This document shows positions 24,598 through 43,303 of a stretch of DNA of 64,000 nt, one piece after another (the stretch's first letter is position 1; the number at the start of each line of letters is the position of its first letter). Both the position numbers and the translations under genes were made by a program. Source of the stretch: Coffea arabica (taxonomy: Eukaryota; Streptophyta; Magnoliopsida; Gentianales; Rubiaceae); NCBI RefSeq assembly GCF_036785885.1, contig NC_092326.1:41812287-41876286 (forward strand). Reading direction: 5' to 3'. The notes under the pieces were generated by a model that made no database searches, was not told the DNA's origin, and saw nothing but the letters and a program-made list of their open reading frames with translations.

Positions 24598-27278
24598 CCC
24601 CTCTGTTGATAAGAAGCACATTCTGCTGGCTGCCGTATATTTCGATGGTAGATTCACAAATTACGTAACAAGAAATGTGGGATGCTGTTTAAAGCATCAA
24701 GCTTGAGGGATATGTATAAGTAAGTAGCTATGTCAGAATTTTATTTATTTTCTTTGACTAATCCAATACCATATGTGCATGCACAGGGAATAGCTATTTC
24801 CAGACAATAGTGCTAGTGGGTGGGTTTTCTATACAGCAGCAGGGTAGCCATAACGACAGTGATCATTGGGTTCTCAGTTTCCAACACCAATAATATAATG
24901 GTGTCTCTCAAAAAAAGAGATGATGGGGGTATATGGTAAAAATGACAGCCAAAGTGGAGGTGGTGGGTTGAGGAATTAGTAATGTGGAAAACAAAAGATA
25001 GAGAATCATTTTGAACCACCATATATGGTTACTTGAAGAGGTGTTTTGTTTCGTCCTCAAGACTTGACTTAATTGATAAACAAGTTAATAAGTTTGATGG
25101 TGAGATTTCTGATTCAAATCTTTCCCTATCCACTTCTTGTAAGCCTTGGACTCCCCTAAAGAAGAAAGATAATATTGTTTATTTCGACCGAATCCTTTCT
25201 TAAAGCTACATTTCCCACCTGAACCTCATGTGTTACTTAACAGTTAATACCCTGCATCGATCGAATTTGGTAAGTTACTATGGTGCTGATAGAATTTGAG
25301 GGCCACCAATGGTTGGTTAAAATGGGGACTTGCATCATGTAAAATACGGCTCTGCCCAGTGTTTATATCTGTCTGTAAGTGAGCCCCAATTCCTCCTGAT
25401 TGATTGCAATTCTTGGAAATAAGCCTCTACAATCAGATTTGATTTGATTCTAGGGTCTAATTTACATGATAACATAGGAGGAGTTCACAAATTCAAGAAG
25501 GAGATGCAATCACAATATTCCTTGCAGGGAAGTGTAAACCCTATCTTCTTTTCTCTCTTTTTTTTTTCTTTTAAATCAATGGAAAAATGAATACCATAGC
25601 TAATATTTTAATGCCATAGCAATTTCCTTCCAAAATGACAAATTTAGAAATTTTAATGTAAACTTAATTTTTGACTTGTCATTTTGAAAGAAAGCTGCTC
25701 TCTTTCGCATTGAATAATAAGACAACGTGACGAACCCCATTTGCCTAACCTACCTAAAAGCTTTACGTTATTGTGAGCAATTGCCAAAATCAATCTAGGA
25801 CGAAATTTCTTAAATTCGCTCTCCTACATCCCTAAATAGCAATGTGGTTGGAAGCTTCATTGATCAGCTTTAAAGAATGAGATAAGAAGGGCCCTTGCAC
25901 TTGCGGTGTTCACTCTCACTCGGTTGGTCTATAACAAAGAATGCTCATATATCAGAAATTTTTGGACGTAACTGTAGGACATCAGAATTGTCATAAAACA
26001 CCTTATAGTCCTCTTTTCATCTGTGTCCTTCTAAAAGAATTAAGGGAAAAAGTCTCGAACTAATTAATGGAAAGATTTTACAGTTGAAATCCTTGTGAAC
26101 TGTTTGTTTGCTCGGGTTGCTTGCTAATTTGATACTTGCACACAAGGATTTACGCAGGTGAGCGAAAGTGTCAAAGGGACAAGATTAGGTCGAATTGGCT
26201 GTTAAACATGATTGTGTAAAATTGACAATGATGTTTGACGAGGTTTTAAGTTACCATTATCAACTCGTGAAAAACTAAAATTAATTAGCCCTTTAGCTGA
26301 TGATTATGTAAAGCTAAGGAGGAAAACCAAGGTAGGTGAAGAATATCAAGATTCCATTGACGTTTTCGTGTTCACATTTGTGTTTCTCTGTTTGATCTAC
26401 AATAGATACCATCGCCCAACCTTTTCACACTAGGAAAACGATTAGTTTTTTCCATCATGAGTTGTTGGCTTTGGTAGACGGCTAGCTGAGGTGTAGACGA
26501 GGAAGGTTTCGTAGCAATAAACTAGAGCAGAAAAGGTCCATCTTCAGAGGATACTTCTATTGGAACGAATTAGGCTCGGACATGAAGCACAAGACTGAAT
26601 ATACTAATAATAATTATTCAAAATGCCAGCATATATGCTTAGTTACATGTCCAAATTAACATGTAGAAATCTTGAAAACAATTTTATCTTGGTTGAGATT
26701 GCTCTTGGTACATGTGAATTTGAGGTGATATATATATATAGCAATTGCGTCGACCCTAATTATCCTGAATAGTTAGTTAATTCACAACAAAGTAGAATAG
26801 ATCTTAGAAGTACAAACAACGAAGTGGACTATATCTTCTATACTAAGTTGCATTAGAGACAATGCAAGGGAAGAATTGTTCTACGTACCTTGATTGTTAA
26901 TTAGGTGAATCAACTTAAAAAAGCTTTCGGTGAATATCTATCTGGAATTGCAAATGATCTTTGAAAATTTCCAACATCTAGACATCATCCTTCCTTCTAG
27001 GAAATCAACATTGAATATTGGAAAAGGCTTCAGCCTCAAGTATCAAGAGCCATGAAATAGCTAGTAGCTAGCCAAGCCAGCTCTACGTGTCCAAGCTCAA
27101 GCTATTTCTTGAAGCCTATCCCTTCAACCTCAATCCTCAAAGGGACCGACACAGGCAATTGGTCAACTAATTAACCATCTTCTTGTCTTGGTGGCTTAAT
27201 TCTTCAAGCTAGCTGGTCCTATTTCATACCACCTCCCATACATATCCAATATTTTACCAACCCTGTTTCCTCCTCCTC
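24598..27278. other. Intergenic DNA, no gene seen
   Basis: AT-rich sequence without supported coding regions, RNA genes or recognisable element ends. The last several hundred bases are presumably the promoter of the small gene at 27414. Confidence 0.55.
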
Positions 27279-27279
27279 C

Positions 27280-27287
27280 TATATATC
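27280..27287 (+). promoter_or_regulatory. TATA box of the small MGNC gene
   Basis: TATATATC follows a CT-rich stretch about 130 bases before the start codon at 27414, leaving room for a leader of about 100 bases. The pyrimidine-rich segment after it (CTCCACTTTCTCCCCTCTC) is typical of plant transcription starts. Confidence 0.55.
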
Positions 27288-27413
27288 CAAACACAATATG
27301 CAGCTCCACTTTCTCCCCTCTCTTTGATCTCTTCCCCGCATCACTTGTTTTCTATATTCCCAGCTATATCATACATGCCTCAAATCTTTAGTACAAAAAT
27401 AGGTACTCAAAAT

Positions 27414-27785
27414 ATGGGCAACTGTCTAAAACTCAGAAGGCGTAAAGTGTCATCAATGGCATGGGCTGGTGATGACTGGGATTCCTCCGTGGCACAAAAA
27501 AAATATGTCCCAGAAAACCAAAGCTTACTCGATGATGACCATAACCCGGGTTTCTCATCATCATCATCATCATCTTCTTCATTTTCCAATGGGAGAGAAA
27601 TAAAGATTAGGATTACCAAAAAACAGCTGGAGAAATTGCTAGGGGAAGTTGACGTGGGCGAAATGCCGGTGGACCAAATGTTGTCGAGGCTGATTAATGC
27701 TAGCGATCAACATTTTCAGGTTCAAAATCAACAGCAACGGTGGTCATGGAGGCCCCGTCTTCAGAGCATTCCTGAGGTGAACTGA
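27414..27785 (+). CDS. Short plant-specific protein, likely N-myristoylated
   Basis: A single-exon gene of 123 residues. The start chosen is the ATG at 27414 because it gives MGNCLKL, a good N-myristoylation signal with an adjacent palmitoylatable Cys4. In-frame ATGs upstream would bury that signal. Next comes a basic patch (RRRK), an acidic/tryptophan segment, a nine-serine run at about residues 44-52 and a conserved-looking block, IKIRITKKQLEKLLGEVD, near residues 62-79. The C-terminus is WRPRLQSIPEVN. This layout matches a small family of uncharacterised angiosperm proteins with a K-I-TKKQLE-LL core and a terminal LQSIPE motif. Membrane attachment is inferred; function is unknown. Confidence 0.8.
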   Translation: MGNCLKLRRRKVSSMAWAGDDWDSSVAQKKYVPENQSLLDDDHNPGFSSSSSSSSSFSNGREIKIRITKKQLEKLLGEVDVGEMPVDQMLSRLINASDQHFQVQNQQQRWSWRPRLQSIPEVN

Positions 27786-28301
27786 GACTTGATGCTTGGT
27801 CTCATGTCGATCACCAATATTTAACATAATATTGACCTCACTTGTCAATTTCACCACTTGATGTTTGTAGCCAGCCAACTTATGTGTCAATTGTTGTTGT
27901 TTCATTTGATTGATGTACATATCTCACGTGTCTCAAACTTTGTGGATATGATCAAATAGTGGTTCATTTATTTGTTCTAGAGTACAGCTACCATTTTTAG
28001 CCCTGATCAGTATGATGGCTTTGGGTAACTCAATTGCTTCAGATGTCCACTCATTAAAGTTAAAAATTATGGGAAAAAAAAAGTCAGGAGATTTTTTTTT
28101 TTATCAGAACGAAATATAAAGACAAGAAGCATTTTCTCCCAACATGGTAATATGTTTGCAAATCAAATGCTAAAATAAGCAGGACAAAATGGACATGGAT
28201 TGGAACAGTTGCAAACTTCAATTTGTATCTTCACGCACATATGAGCAAGAGATTGGCGCTCAAGATCCTGGAATGGAGTAAAACTACCGATTAAGCACTG
28301 C

Positions 28302-28538
28302 TTAGCTTTTCTGTTTGCAGGCTTTCTTGTTGAAGAACTTGGCCTGAGATTTCAGAGTGTGTTGGACATCCTTAACAATGTATTGGAAAATGTATCTTTC
28401 TGTATGGGGAGACTCTCCCTCGTCATGAGAACCTTCCAAGGCATTCAATTTAGATGAACCCAAATCAGCTTTTTCTTTTTTTGCTTTTTCCTCTTCGATT
28501 TTATGTACCACTTGATAAGCAGAAGAGATCTGATGAAA
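28302..28538 (-). pseudogene. Possible orphan exon or gene fragment
   Basis: Read on the minus strand, TTTTCATCAG (a good acceptor) is followed by an open frame of about 79 codons. It begins ISSAYQVVHKIEEEKAKKEK and ends KACKQKS with a stop. The charged, helical composition is unlike chance AT-rich translation. The sequence above it has no matching coding exon: the nearest donor, near 28625, follows a stop-ridden stretch. I do not recognise the protein. It may be a decayed or rearranged gene end, or chance. Confidence 0.25.
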
Positions 28539-29453
28539 AGATCAGATTGAAGTAGTTAACAAGGAAAAAAAACGGATTGAAAAGAAACTGTGAAAAAAAA
28601 TCTATTTGCAAGCCTCATGGTCCACGTACCATCTCTAGTGCTCAAGGTCCCCCCATTCACTAGCAAAATCATTTATTGTCACACTTTGTATTGTTCTTCC
28701 CCTCCATTTGCTTCAACTTGGGGAAAGATGGAAACCGTTTTGGCTGCTTTGTTGTTTGTCCATTTATTATGGAGAATTTTTGGTATCTCAATATCTCAGA
28801 TTGTGCTTGTCCTGTATTTGTACGTTTTGATTCCCATTTTTCTTTCTGTCCGTAATCTTTCCTTAGTTTCACGTTCTACATACCACTTTTCATTTTTCTC
28901 TGTTGCTCGAAATTCTGGAAAAGAAAACCAACTTCTCAAAAGAAGAAATCAAGAACTTTTCCATCAGCGTGACCGGATTTGTGTTATAGTTTGCTTCATA
29001 TGTCGAAATCTTTTATTTACATAAAATGCACTTTTGGGAACTAGAAAAACATGCATGAAATAGTGCTTAATTAATAAGGCTTATTAGACACTAATTTCAT
29101 ACTAGCATATAATTAAAAATCAATATTCTTCTTCACAATTATGGTAGGAATCGTGCATTATGAACAATATTTATTACCATGAGATTGCAATGAATGTTGT
29201 AAAAAGAGGCAATAAAGGTTAGTAGGTTTAAATATTTGGAAAAAAAATTAATCCTTCTGAAACAGTCTATTGGCATGTTACTCATGCATATGCGTGATAT
29301 TTTGAGGTAATTAAAAAACCAAAATGAACTATTATTAGAAAAGCATGTAGAGACACACTACTGATATGTATTATAATATTTTCTCTTCCAATTTCATTTA
29401 TTCTCCTATCACTAAAGAGGAATTTATGATTGGATTGTCCATTAATTTAAGTT

Positions 29454-29575
29454 ATGTTCGGATTGCATTTTTCATGGAAAAATTATTGTAGCGATTTGAT
29501 GTATGTGAGGGAAAAAAGTAATAGAGAAATGTGATCACGGAAAACAACGTAATTTTCCGACAGAAAGTTGCAATC
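29454..29575. mobile_element. Small MITE-like inverted-repeat element, copy 2 of 3
   Basis: Begins ATGTTCGGATTGCA and ends near TTGCAATCCC in inverse sense. The core GATTTGATGTATGTGAGG matches 50181-50290 directly and 4116-4268 in reverse. Confidence 0.5.
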
Positions 29576-30003
29576 CCTTCTTTTATCACTGTTGTTTTCT
29601 CCTTCACTCACTGATCAATCATCTATTGATAATAAGGCGCTGTCTATATCCATTGTGGAGTATCAACATCAATCTTCACTTTCTTTGTAGTGATATTTCA
29701 TTTTCCCACCTTCGATCTGTTGGTAAAAAAGGCCATATTTGATATTACAGCCTGCAACTTTACTGCTCTTGCTTTAGTCTTATTCAAGTCTTTTAGTAAC
29801 CAATTACAATTTAATTGAGTACGCACATATAGTATCTATTTTTTTTAACCCAAAAGAAAAAGATATGAACTTTGCCCTGAGCTCTAATCTTGGATACTTG
29901 CATCTTAACTTTCATTTCAATCTAACTTTGACCACTTCAATTATTATTGATTGAGAAAATTGATGAGTTTTATGGAGGTGAAAAACGTTAATTAGTAGAT
30001 CAA

Positions 30004-30935
30004 GTTTCACTTTGCACCCTTTTTTTTTTTTTTTTATAAGTTGTTTCCACTTTACACCCTTAACTCTAATTTTCGAACATACTACGCTACCTAATTTTAT
30101 TTGAACTTATTATAGTTACAGAATTTTTAAACATACAATAGGCAGACATATAGATTTTTACTTAGGACTTGGAACCAACTTTTTAAGATTATATTCGTAC
30201 TTTTAAAAATTTTCTATTATTACGAGAAAAGTTTTAATTGAACCACAAAAAAATGAGGTGCAAATACCTAAGTGGGGAATAGGGAATGGTCTTAATTTAG
30301 CTATGATAAAGAGTAAAAGCGTAATAAATTTTTTCATAAATGATTTATTTGGGAATAAATAAACATATTTAACTTATTATTAATAATTTGATAAAGTCAT
30401 AATACTACAAGATAATCAATTACGATAAGCATAATTTAAATCTGAGTTTAAAACGTGATGACTGGGACATTGAAGGTCTAATCCTACATGAAAGTTGCTG
30501 GTGTAGCTATCTATGCATTCATTCATGCCGTATTAATATTATTCATTCAATCATGTGTTGCTATCACCGACAAAAGAATTATGTAGCAATTTTTTTTGTA
30601 AAATTAGCATAGACAAGGGTGTGCCAAATATTAGATAAAAATATATATACGTATGCCGACTGTAGATTGAAAGTATTTTGTGAAAATAGGTTAAAATTAG
30701 GGATTATTGCAAAGTGTCCACATATGTTTTTGGGTGCAAAGTGGAAAGATTATTCCTCCAAAATATTTTCTTGACTTCACTAGAAATTAACTTAACAATA
30801 ATGTTTAGAAATTAAACTAAAATGGGATGAAATAAATAAATAAATAAAAATTTACAGTACAATGGTATAGATTAGAAATAAAGGTGTAAAGTTCGATTCA
30901 GTAATAAGTTAGAGGTGCAAAGTGAATTTAGTCCA
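30004..30935. mobile_element. Candidate long-inverted-repeat DNA element
   Basis: The left arm (TTTCACTTTGCACCC, then CACTTTACACCCTTAACTCTAAT at about 30050) is matched in inverse by the right arm (AGGTGCAAAGTGAATT near 30915 and AGAAATAAAGGTGTAAAG near 30875). Long diverged arms and lack of coding capacity fit an old Mutator-type non-autonomous element. A partial extra arm near 30710-30750 suggests rearrangement or nesting. No exact duplication was resolved. Confidence 0.4.
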
Positions 30936-31069
30936 ACTATCTTTTTCCTATCTCAATGTGAAAAGAGAAAAACAAAACATGAGTTGAAAGTTTTCAAAGT
31001 GAATGAAGAATTGGAGATAGAGAGAGAGTTACTGACTCTAATAGTGTTTTCCAATTTTAACCAATAGTC

Positions 31070-32060
31070 TTATTTAGTCGCTTTCAACTTTTAAAAGTAT
31101 CTATTAGATCCCTCAACTTATAAATTTTTGTTTTACATAATATGTACAATTCACATCTAAATAAAATTGTTTTCATTTTGTCCCCTAAACTTTGATTTAG
31201 TGTCTATTTTTCTTCCTCTAAATTTAGAGATAAGGCATAAGTTAACTAATTTGACTAACCAAAAAAAAAAATCCAATACTATCTTCTTAACGATTTAGAA
31301 AAACTAAAAGTAAAAAAAATAAAAAATTACTCTTTAAACAATAACAAGCTTAAATTCACGTGTTATAAAAAAACTAACTTTATTTATTGTTATTATTGTC
31401 GTTATTATTATTATTATTATTTGATTTAATGTCTAATAAATCGATACACACACATACGCCATAATCCATGAGGAATAAGAATAGATTTTAAGCTAAATTC
31501 ATAGAGTGTTGTTTTGCTTGTATCAATATTATATTTTTGTGTAGTCAATGTAATAATGAAAATGATAAATCATGATACTGAAAAAAAATGACCAAAAGAT
31601 AAATAAATAGATATTCCAAACGTCAAAAATTTTCTACTGTGCTCTATTCTCTTTTATGTACGTATATTTCAAATAATCAATCCATTTTTACAAATTTTGT
31701 CATTATTAGAGTTCAAATAATTTGATTAATCCCACCATAGAGCAATAATATTCACAATTAAATATTAGAACACTATATGATATGCTTAGATAAAATTTGT
31801 AAAGCAATTGCTTTATCATTTTTTCATAGTCTAACTTTCCAATTACTCAATATTTACCCAAGCCATTAAATGAGAAAATTTGACTGGTTTATAAATTTTG
31901 GAAGTGCCAAATTAACATTAATCTAAATAGTAATGGCTAAAAGTGAATATTGCTCCAATTGAATTTGGCATTGGGAATTAATTAAAACTAAATTCAGAAG
32001 CTAAAGGATTTAAATTGACACTTTCAAAGGTTAACGGACTAACCAAAGATAATTGGTAAA
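31070..32060. mobile_element. Candidate long-inverted-repeat DNA element
   Basis: Left arm TATTTAGTCGCTTTCAACTT followed by ATTAGATCCCTCAACTTA pairs loosely in inverse with the right arm at about 31995-32060 (AGCTAAAGGATTTAAATTGACACTTTC and GGTTAACGGACTAACC). It stops about 450 bases before the CDPK start codon, so the kinase promoter may include or abut it. Ends are approximate. Confidence 0.35.
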
Positions 32061-32519
32061 AGTTGGGACCCTACCGAAGTCATTTAGGTATAAAGATGGA
32101 TAAAGATAACAAAAGAAAGTGACGAAGACAATTATGTCCATTGAACAAAAAAATAAAATAAAATTACAAAATTACAAAAACAAAATTGGACTTTGAGCCT
32201 GTGATGGGCTGGAGAAAAGTCAACCGACTACAGGTCTTGTGACTGCTGCTCTGATCTGATGAATATCCATCTTTCGGTCGATCCTCCATCAAAGTTGAGC
32301 TGGATTACGCCATTTTCCGCGTGGGGTTTTTAGCTTTGAAACCCAAAAATAATCAAGAGATTTTATTTTACTTCCCCCTGATCCCTACTTGCGATATTTT
32401 CCAAAGTTGCAATCTTTATCCTTGGATGCTCCAAAGTTCAATCATTTCCGCGAAATTTCAAGAAATCCCATCAATAAAGTCTCAAGCTTGATCTGAAATT
32501 CAATAACTTGTCTGAAGAA

Positions 32520-37516
<4,997 letters not shown>

Positions 37517-40500
37517 AACGTAAGCACTTGACCTCTCAAGGGAAGTTCTACTGATTTGCTAGGTACAGTAAGAGAGGTCTGCTGGTAAAAGGGCTATTTG
37601 GCCTGAGGACGCATGAGTCAGCAAATTTTTTTTTTTCTGTATCTTTCGCCAAAATTGTGTATCGAAACGATTGTAGTTAACACAGAATGAGGCCTATAGT
37701 TTGGATTTCTTCTGGAGTAAATCGCAGTTGTGCATATTTGGTTGAATAATAACGTTGTGGGTTTCTCTACATATCACTGTGTTTCACCCAAATTTTACAT
37801 TGTCTTCAACTGGGGTATATTGTTTAAGGTTTATAAGGTTGCATGTGAATGATATGCTTGAAATGATCAGAAGAAATGCTGATGGCTGTCTTTCAGATTC
37901 AACATGGGGAGAGAAATTATGACTCCTCACTTTGTAGTTTGTATCAGGCAAATGCAGCAAAATAGGAATTGCAGTAGTTTGTCCATCATCTTTACCCAGA
38001 AGTGGGAGGCATTATAGGTTTCCTTCCATCTGATTAACCAATTTCCATGACTCATTCATTATAACCCAATGAAATGGGAGGAAAAAAAAATTTACTAACA
38101 ATGTTACATAGGAGCAAAGAGATTGAATGACTAAGATAATCAATCAATTTTGGTAGTTTATAAAAGAGAGAAAAACGATCGATGTTGTTAAATATACACA
38201 CAGAGCACTTGCACATATCTTGTACTTGGGTTCGATCTTTAACTGAGTATATTGCAGCCCAAGCCTAGTTCTAGGACCAAACAGATTGAGCTCAGTCTAA
38301 CCAATCCTATTAACAGTCCTAGATAGGACCCTTAAACAAGCGTATTTCACAGACCTCTAGGGAAAAATGGGAATCAGTTTAAAGCTGTCAGAAACATTTT
38401 TCCAATATCTCAATTCTAAGTTCCATGAAAGGCCCTCACGACTTTACAAGATTCCACATCTTGTAACCTGTTCTGTATTTCATTTTTAAGTTTGTCCTTT
38501 TTCCAAATGTGTCAACCACCCATCCTAGAACTTATTCGTAGAGTACTGGTCTATTAAATTTAATTCCTTACCCTTTAAGGAGAAGGATAATATGCATTAT
38601 TTATCTGTTACAAATACACTCGTAAACAGTTTTTTTTTTCTCTTTTTTTCGAAGAAAGACTCTAAATTTTACAAGAGGAAAGGAAAAAAGAGAGTATTTT
38701 TTGAGACCTCACGATCGCTCGATCAATATCTTTACCCACTAAATTGAATACTAGGCATCACTTGGCAATGTTCAGGTAAATGGCATAAAGAACCACTTAA
38801 GGGTAGATTGGCATTTAAAAATTTGAATAACATAACATGAAGTGTTCAATGAATTTTGCTGTGTTGGATCGTGAACAGTTTAGGGGTGAACTCATCTTAA
38901 ACATTAGTTGGCTTAAGATGACAAGTGCACAAATGAAGAATCCGAGGGTAAGTTTGATATTCCCTGACACAAACTGCATTAGGACAACCATTTAGGTTAA
39001 CTATTGCAGGTGAGGAATATATTTTAAGCTCGAATGCTTTGCGCAATAAGCATACGATCGTGTGCAAGAGCTTTCTTTATTCTGGGAAAAAGTATCATTT
39101 CCCATAAGCCCGAGAAAGACAGCACAATTCAGTCTTCTCTACCTTGATTAATTATTGGTATAGCAACTTTCCCACATTAACATCTAACATTTTCCTATCA
39201 AGATCTTCAAACAAATCCCAAAAATAAGCTTATTAACAAAAAAAAAAACAATACAAGGATACACTTAAAGACCTATATTGAATGGAAGTATAGAGTGATG
39301 AGCATGTTCATTTCTCAAAACACAAGAACAAAAGATAGTAGGGTTCATGAAGTAACAATCTTCTTGATGGTTAGGTGAATTGGTGTTAGTATACAATGAA
39401 TGTGCAAGTTCGAGTGATTATTTGTCCACGACAATTTCAAACGCTATTCTTGATTTCAGTACAAAGCTATAAAATCTGTTGTATTAAATTTGGCCAAGTT
39501 GCTTGTCTCTTAGTCGAGAAGTTCGATAAGCACCACTGTTATAGCATGTTATGATTAGCCTCGGATGCTCCTAGCATGTCGATTGTTGTGCCTCCAGCCA
39601 CTCTCCATGTACTCAATCTGTCATTACCTACGCTATCTTATTTAATTAGTAGCACTAATTCTCTAGCATTTTGTTGTTCTAACACTAAACAAAACCTTAT
39701 TAATTGTTTATTTTATTTCAATCATGTTGATATTCATATGTACGGTGATATAACTTGACTTCTTTTTCGTCGTAACGACATTAATTTTTAATAAGAGAAA
39801 CAACAATAATAGTACGAAGATTAACTTCAAATTGTTTTAAAAAAATATTAAGTACACCATGTGCACTAATCGCTGCCTTCTCAAATTGTTCTAGGTAGGT
39901 CAAAAGAGCTGCAATTTTCTTCTTTAGCCCCTTGTGAATATTTAGACAGACTTTTTAGAGTCCAAATTTGTTATGCATGAAAGCATTTGTCTCTTTGGAA
40001 CATTAGAGTTTCTTTTTTGTTATGACAAAGGTGCATCACAAGGTCTTCTTTATCTCTTCCGGCCATCTAGCAAGACCAAGACCATCTGCACAATGATTCA
40101 TGGAAAATTGCTACTAATAGTTGAAGTTTAGTGAATCAAGAGGAGAATTAAGCATATTAAAAACCGCCCAAACCGATTTCTTCTTAGATAACTAGTTAAA
40201 CTTTATGGAGTAAGATGAAATGGTAATAAAAACAGTATTATTTCTACGTAAGATGGTTTTAAGGTAAGATGTTACACAATGAAAATCCAACCATTTTAAC
40301 AGTTACAAGAATCTCTTTTTTGTGTTTACACGTAAAAATATCTAATGTAAATAATCGTAGTACCATCAATCCTAGGAAGAGCACATGGCATTGCATGCAG
40401 CCTCCCACGGCCATCGGCCTCATTTACGAAACTGATACATCTACCAAACAAAAACGCTTACCGTTTTTCTGATCATTAAAAGTTCTATTTCCATCTACCA

Positions 40501-40842
40501 AACCAAAAACACTTAAGAACTTCATGACATTCTTGGGGCTGATCCATCTCTCTAACTGCAACTTCAGCAGCAACCATCATGCAATAGCAAGCAAAAGTCT
40601 TTATTCATTATCCATCTAGCTTTTGTTAGCTCCAAAAAAAATACAAATAAAAACCCCACCTCGGTTTAGATTCTAGATTAGACTTAGCCTCTTTCTCTTA
40701 GTCTGTGCAAGTTGCTCTTTGTTTATCCCATCTAACATTTCTTGTCCCATTGCTGCACTATACTGCAAGTGAATTTTCTTCTCCAGGTTCCGACTTCTGA
40801 GAGTTAGGATTTTGTCTCTGATTATTTATTGAGAACGTAAGA
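37517..40842. other. Intergenic DNA, no gene seen
   Basis: The first few hundred bases are the CDPK 3' untranslated region; AATAA-type signals occur near 37745. The remainder is AT-rich with no open frame worth reporting. The last part is the presumed promoter and leader of the gene starting at 40843. Confidence 0.55.
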
Positions 40843-43268
40843 ATGGTGGAGCTTCAGTCTCGTGCAAGCTTGGTGAATGCATCTGCGTTACGTGCTATAG
40901 ACAGTGAAGTAAAGGGTGACAGTTCTGTCAATCTCGTTGCTGAGATTTCAGCTGAGTTGCAAAGGGAAAAGCAGAAAAATGCTGAACTTATGCAGAGAAT
41001 AACTATACTTGAAGCCCAAACAAGAGAAAGAGATAATGGCCCTTTGGTTTTTTGTGGACAAGTAAGCTTGCCCAACTCAAAACATTCATCATCATTTCTC
41101 TGCTTAATCCGCGATTGATCAAGTGTATGTTGTTTTCGCTTGTATGATTGCACATGGTTTCATCTGAGGACTTTATTGTTTCAACATTTTCTACTATTGA
41201 TAATCAGTTTTGTTTTCCATAGTACCTTGGACGAAATTAAAATAAGAAATTTCTTTGATAACCATAACCAAGAAACATCTGTGTATGCGAGGTTAAATTG
41301 TGAGACGACAAACTAGCACACTATGCAATAGGATCAATAAAATTGAGACCGCATTGACTGTAATGTCTATGCAAAAATGATATTTTTCCTTTTTCAGTCT
41401 TCAACCTTTACGCCCTGGCCTTTGTTTCACTGAGTTACAAGGAACCAAAAAATAATTAAATGAGCTAGCTTTTTAGAGTTTAATTAATATAAGTTGTTTT
41501 TGAGTATAAAGTATTGTAGAGAAATAAATTTATAACTCTTATGAAGATAAATTTTTCATTTGTAGTTTGTTGAAACTCCATAGCTTGTCACAAGCATTTA
41601 ATGATTTGTATTTATGCTGACAATTCTCATATTAGTCGACACTTCCAAACAATGTCATGACAGAAACTGATTGATTGACAGAGAAATTGTTGACTTTCAA
41701 AATGTGATACAAGTGAGTTGGTGCTATATGTTAATTAATTCATAAAATTCTTAGATTAACTTTTTTTTTTCAGTATTTTGTGCATCCTAGTTGCTATTTG
41801 ATGATTATTGACTGATTGAAGAGGTCCTGAGATTCTATGATGAGCAATTCTGGCTTCTGTTATCTATTTGCTTTCCTCTTTTCAATCTCAACTGTAGGAT
41901 TATTGTCGAAAGACTCAAAACACAGTTGAACACATGTCCAAGAGACAGAAGGTAGAAACAAATTCAATGAAACCTGAAGGTGAAGATATCAGGGTGGGCT
42001 CATACATGAAGCATAATAGCCAATGCATGCCAGATAAAGACGTGTCTATGAAAGAAGGCATAGTCACCTGGATGGGCATGGATGAAACTGAATTTTTGCA
42101 GTCTGAATTCCTGAAAGGGAGTGATTCTGCTGCAGAGTTTGAAGATACAGATGACACTGGTGATGAAGATGGTGAAGCGGATGTAATAAATAGTTTTGGC
42201 ACTGACCCAAAAAGTAAGGAAAATTCCAAAGAATTAACTTGTGCTAAAGAGGTGAAAGAAATTCTTTTGAAACAGGAAGTTAATGGGGAAGGAGATACAC
42301 AAAATGTGGCAAGTTCCTCAAGCAGTCAGGGGAAGCTGATGTCTGCTGCACGTGTAGACAAACAAGTTCATGAGTATGTGATAGAGAAAAGGTTAAAATC
42401 ATGTATGAATCCTATTGCTAGCTCAAGGGAATGTGATCACCAATATACAAAAGAAACAATCATGACTGGTGGTCATGGGTATACATCATATTCTTGTACC
42501 CCTCGAGGGGAGATCAAAATATGTGACAACATGTTTCTACAGAAAAAGCCTCCTAAGATAGCTTTCTGTCCAAAGGAGGTCAAGAGAATGATACAGTCAA
42601 AACAGCTCTTGGTGAAAAATGCTCAGTCTCACACTGTTAGGAAGATCATAGTCTTTGCATCCCTTGGCACAAGACATGGATGTGAAGACATGTATGAATT
42701 AGACTTCAATCATTTTAGCATTTTACGGAAGGGGGAACCATATTTGTCCCCCAAGGATCCTGGGGTAAGCTTTCTTTTATTAATTGTGACTTCAGGTGTT
42801 CCATGTTAGACTGATTTAATATGAAACGAGAATTCCTTTGAAATAGTGATGCTGCTTGTTTAATTAAGTCAAGACTCCAATTACTTATAAGGCCCATATT
42901 GTTCGTCTTTGGCATGTATATCGAATACCAATCTCATCAGCATCATCATGCCCGTTACTGCAGATTTTTCTTTTGTCATCTACTTCTGGTGAATATGAAC
43001 CGCCCTGTGCAGATCCCTTTGGTTTAGCTGACATCATGCCTTAACAGTGCAAAATATTGTGCAATGCTTTAGACCTCAAACTTTGAACTTCCAATGATTT
43101 TTTCATGTAATAGCAGCCTTGTTAAATTCTCGGGTTGAAAGAATGCATGATTTATACATGTTATCTCTTGTATTGTTTGTTGGTGATTTGGCGGAAATAG
43201 TGCTTCTCTTGCATTGCTTTTAAACTCAGCTGACATGGCCTCGAGGGATAGTACAAATGGCTAAAAGG

Positions 43269-43303
<35 letters not shown>

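Larger units (their letters stand above)
27786..30003. other. Intergenic DNA with one weak exon-like frame and a MITE copy
   Basis: The first part is the 3' flank of the small gene. A lysine/glutamate-rich open frame on the minus strand at 28302-28511 is preceded by a plausible splice acceptor, but no convincing upstream exon was found. The MITE-like copy at 29454-29575 is listed separately. Confidence 0.5.

Noticed and set aside
24038..24706. Overlapping open frames rich in Asp-Pro and Arg-Ile on both strands
   Set aside because: They arise from repeated GGATCC motifs of the hAT element, not from coding sequence.
28590..29024. 144-codon plus-strand open frame with hydrophobic stretches
   Set aside because: Composition follows the local T-richness; no domain or reliable start could be identified.
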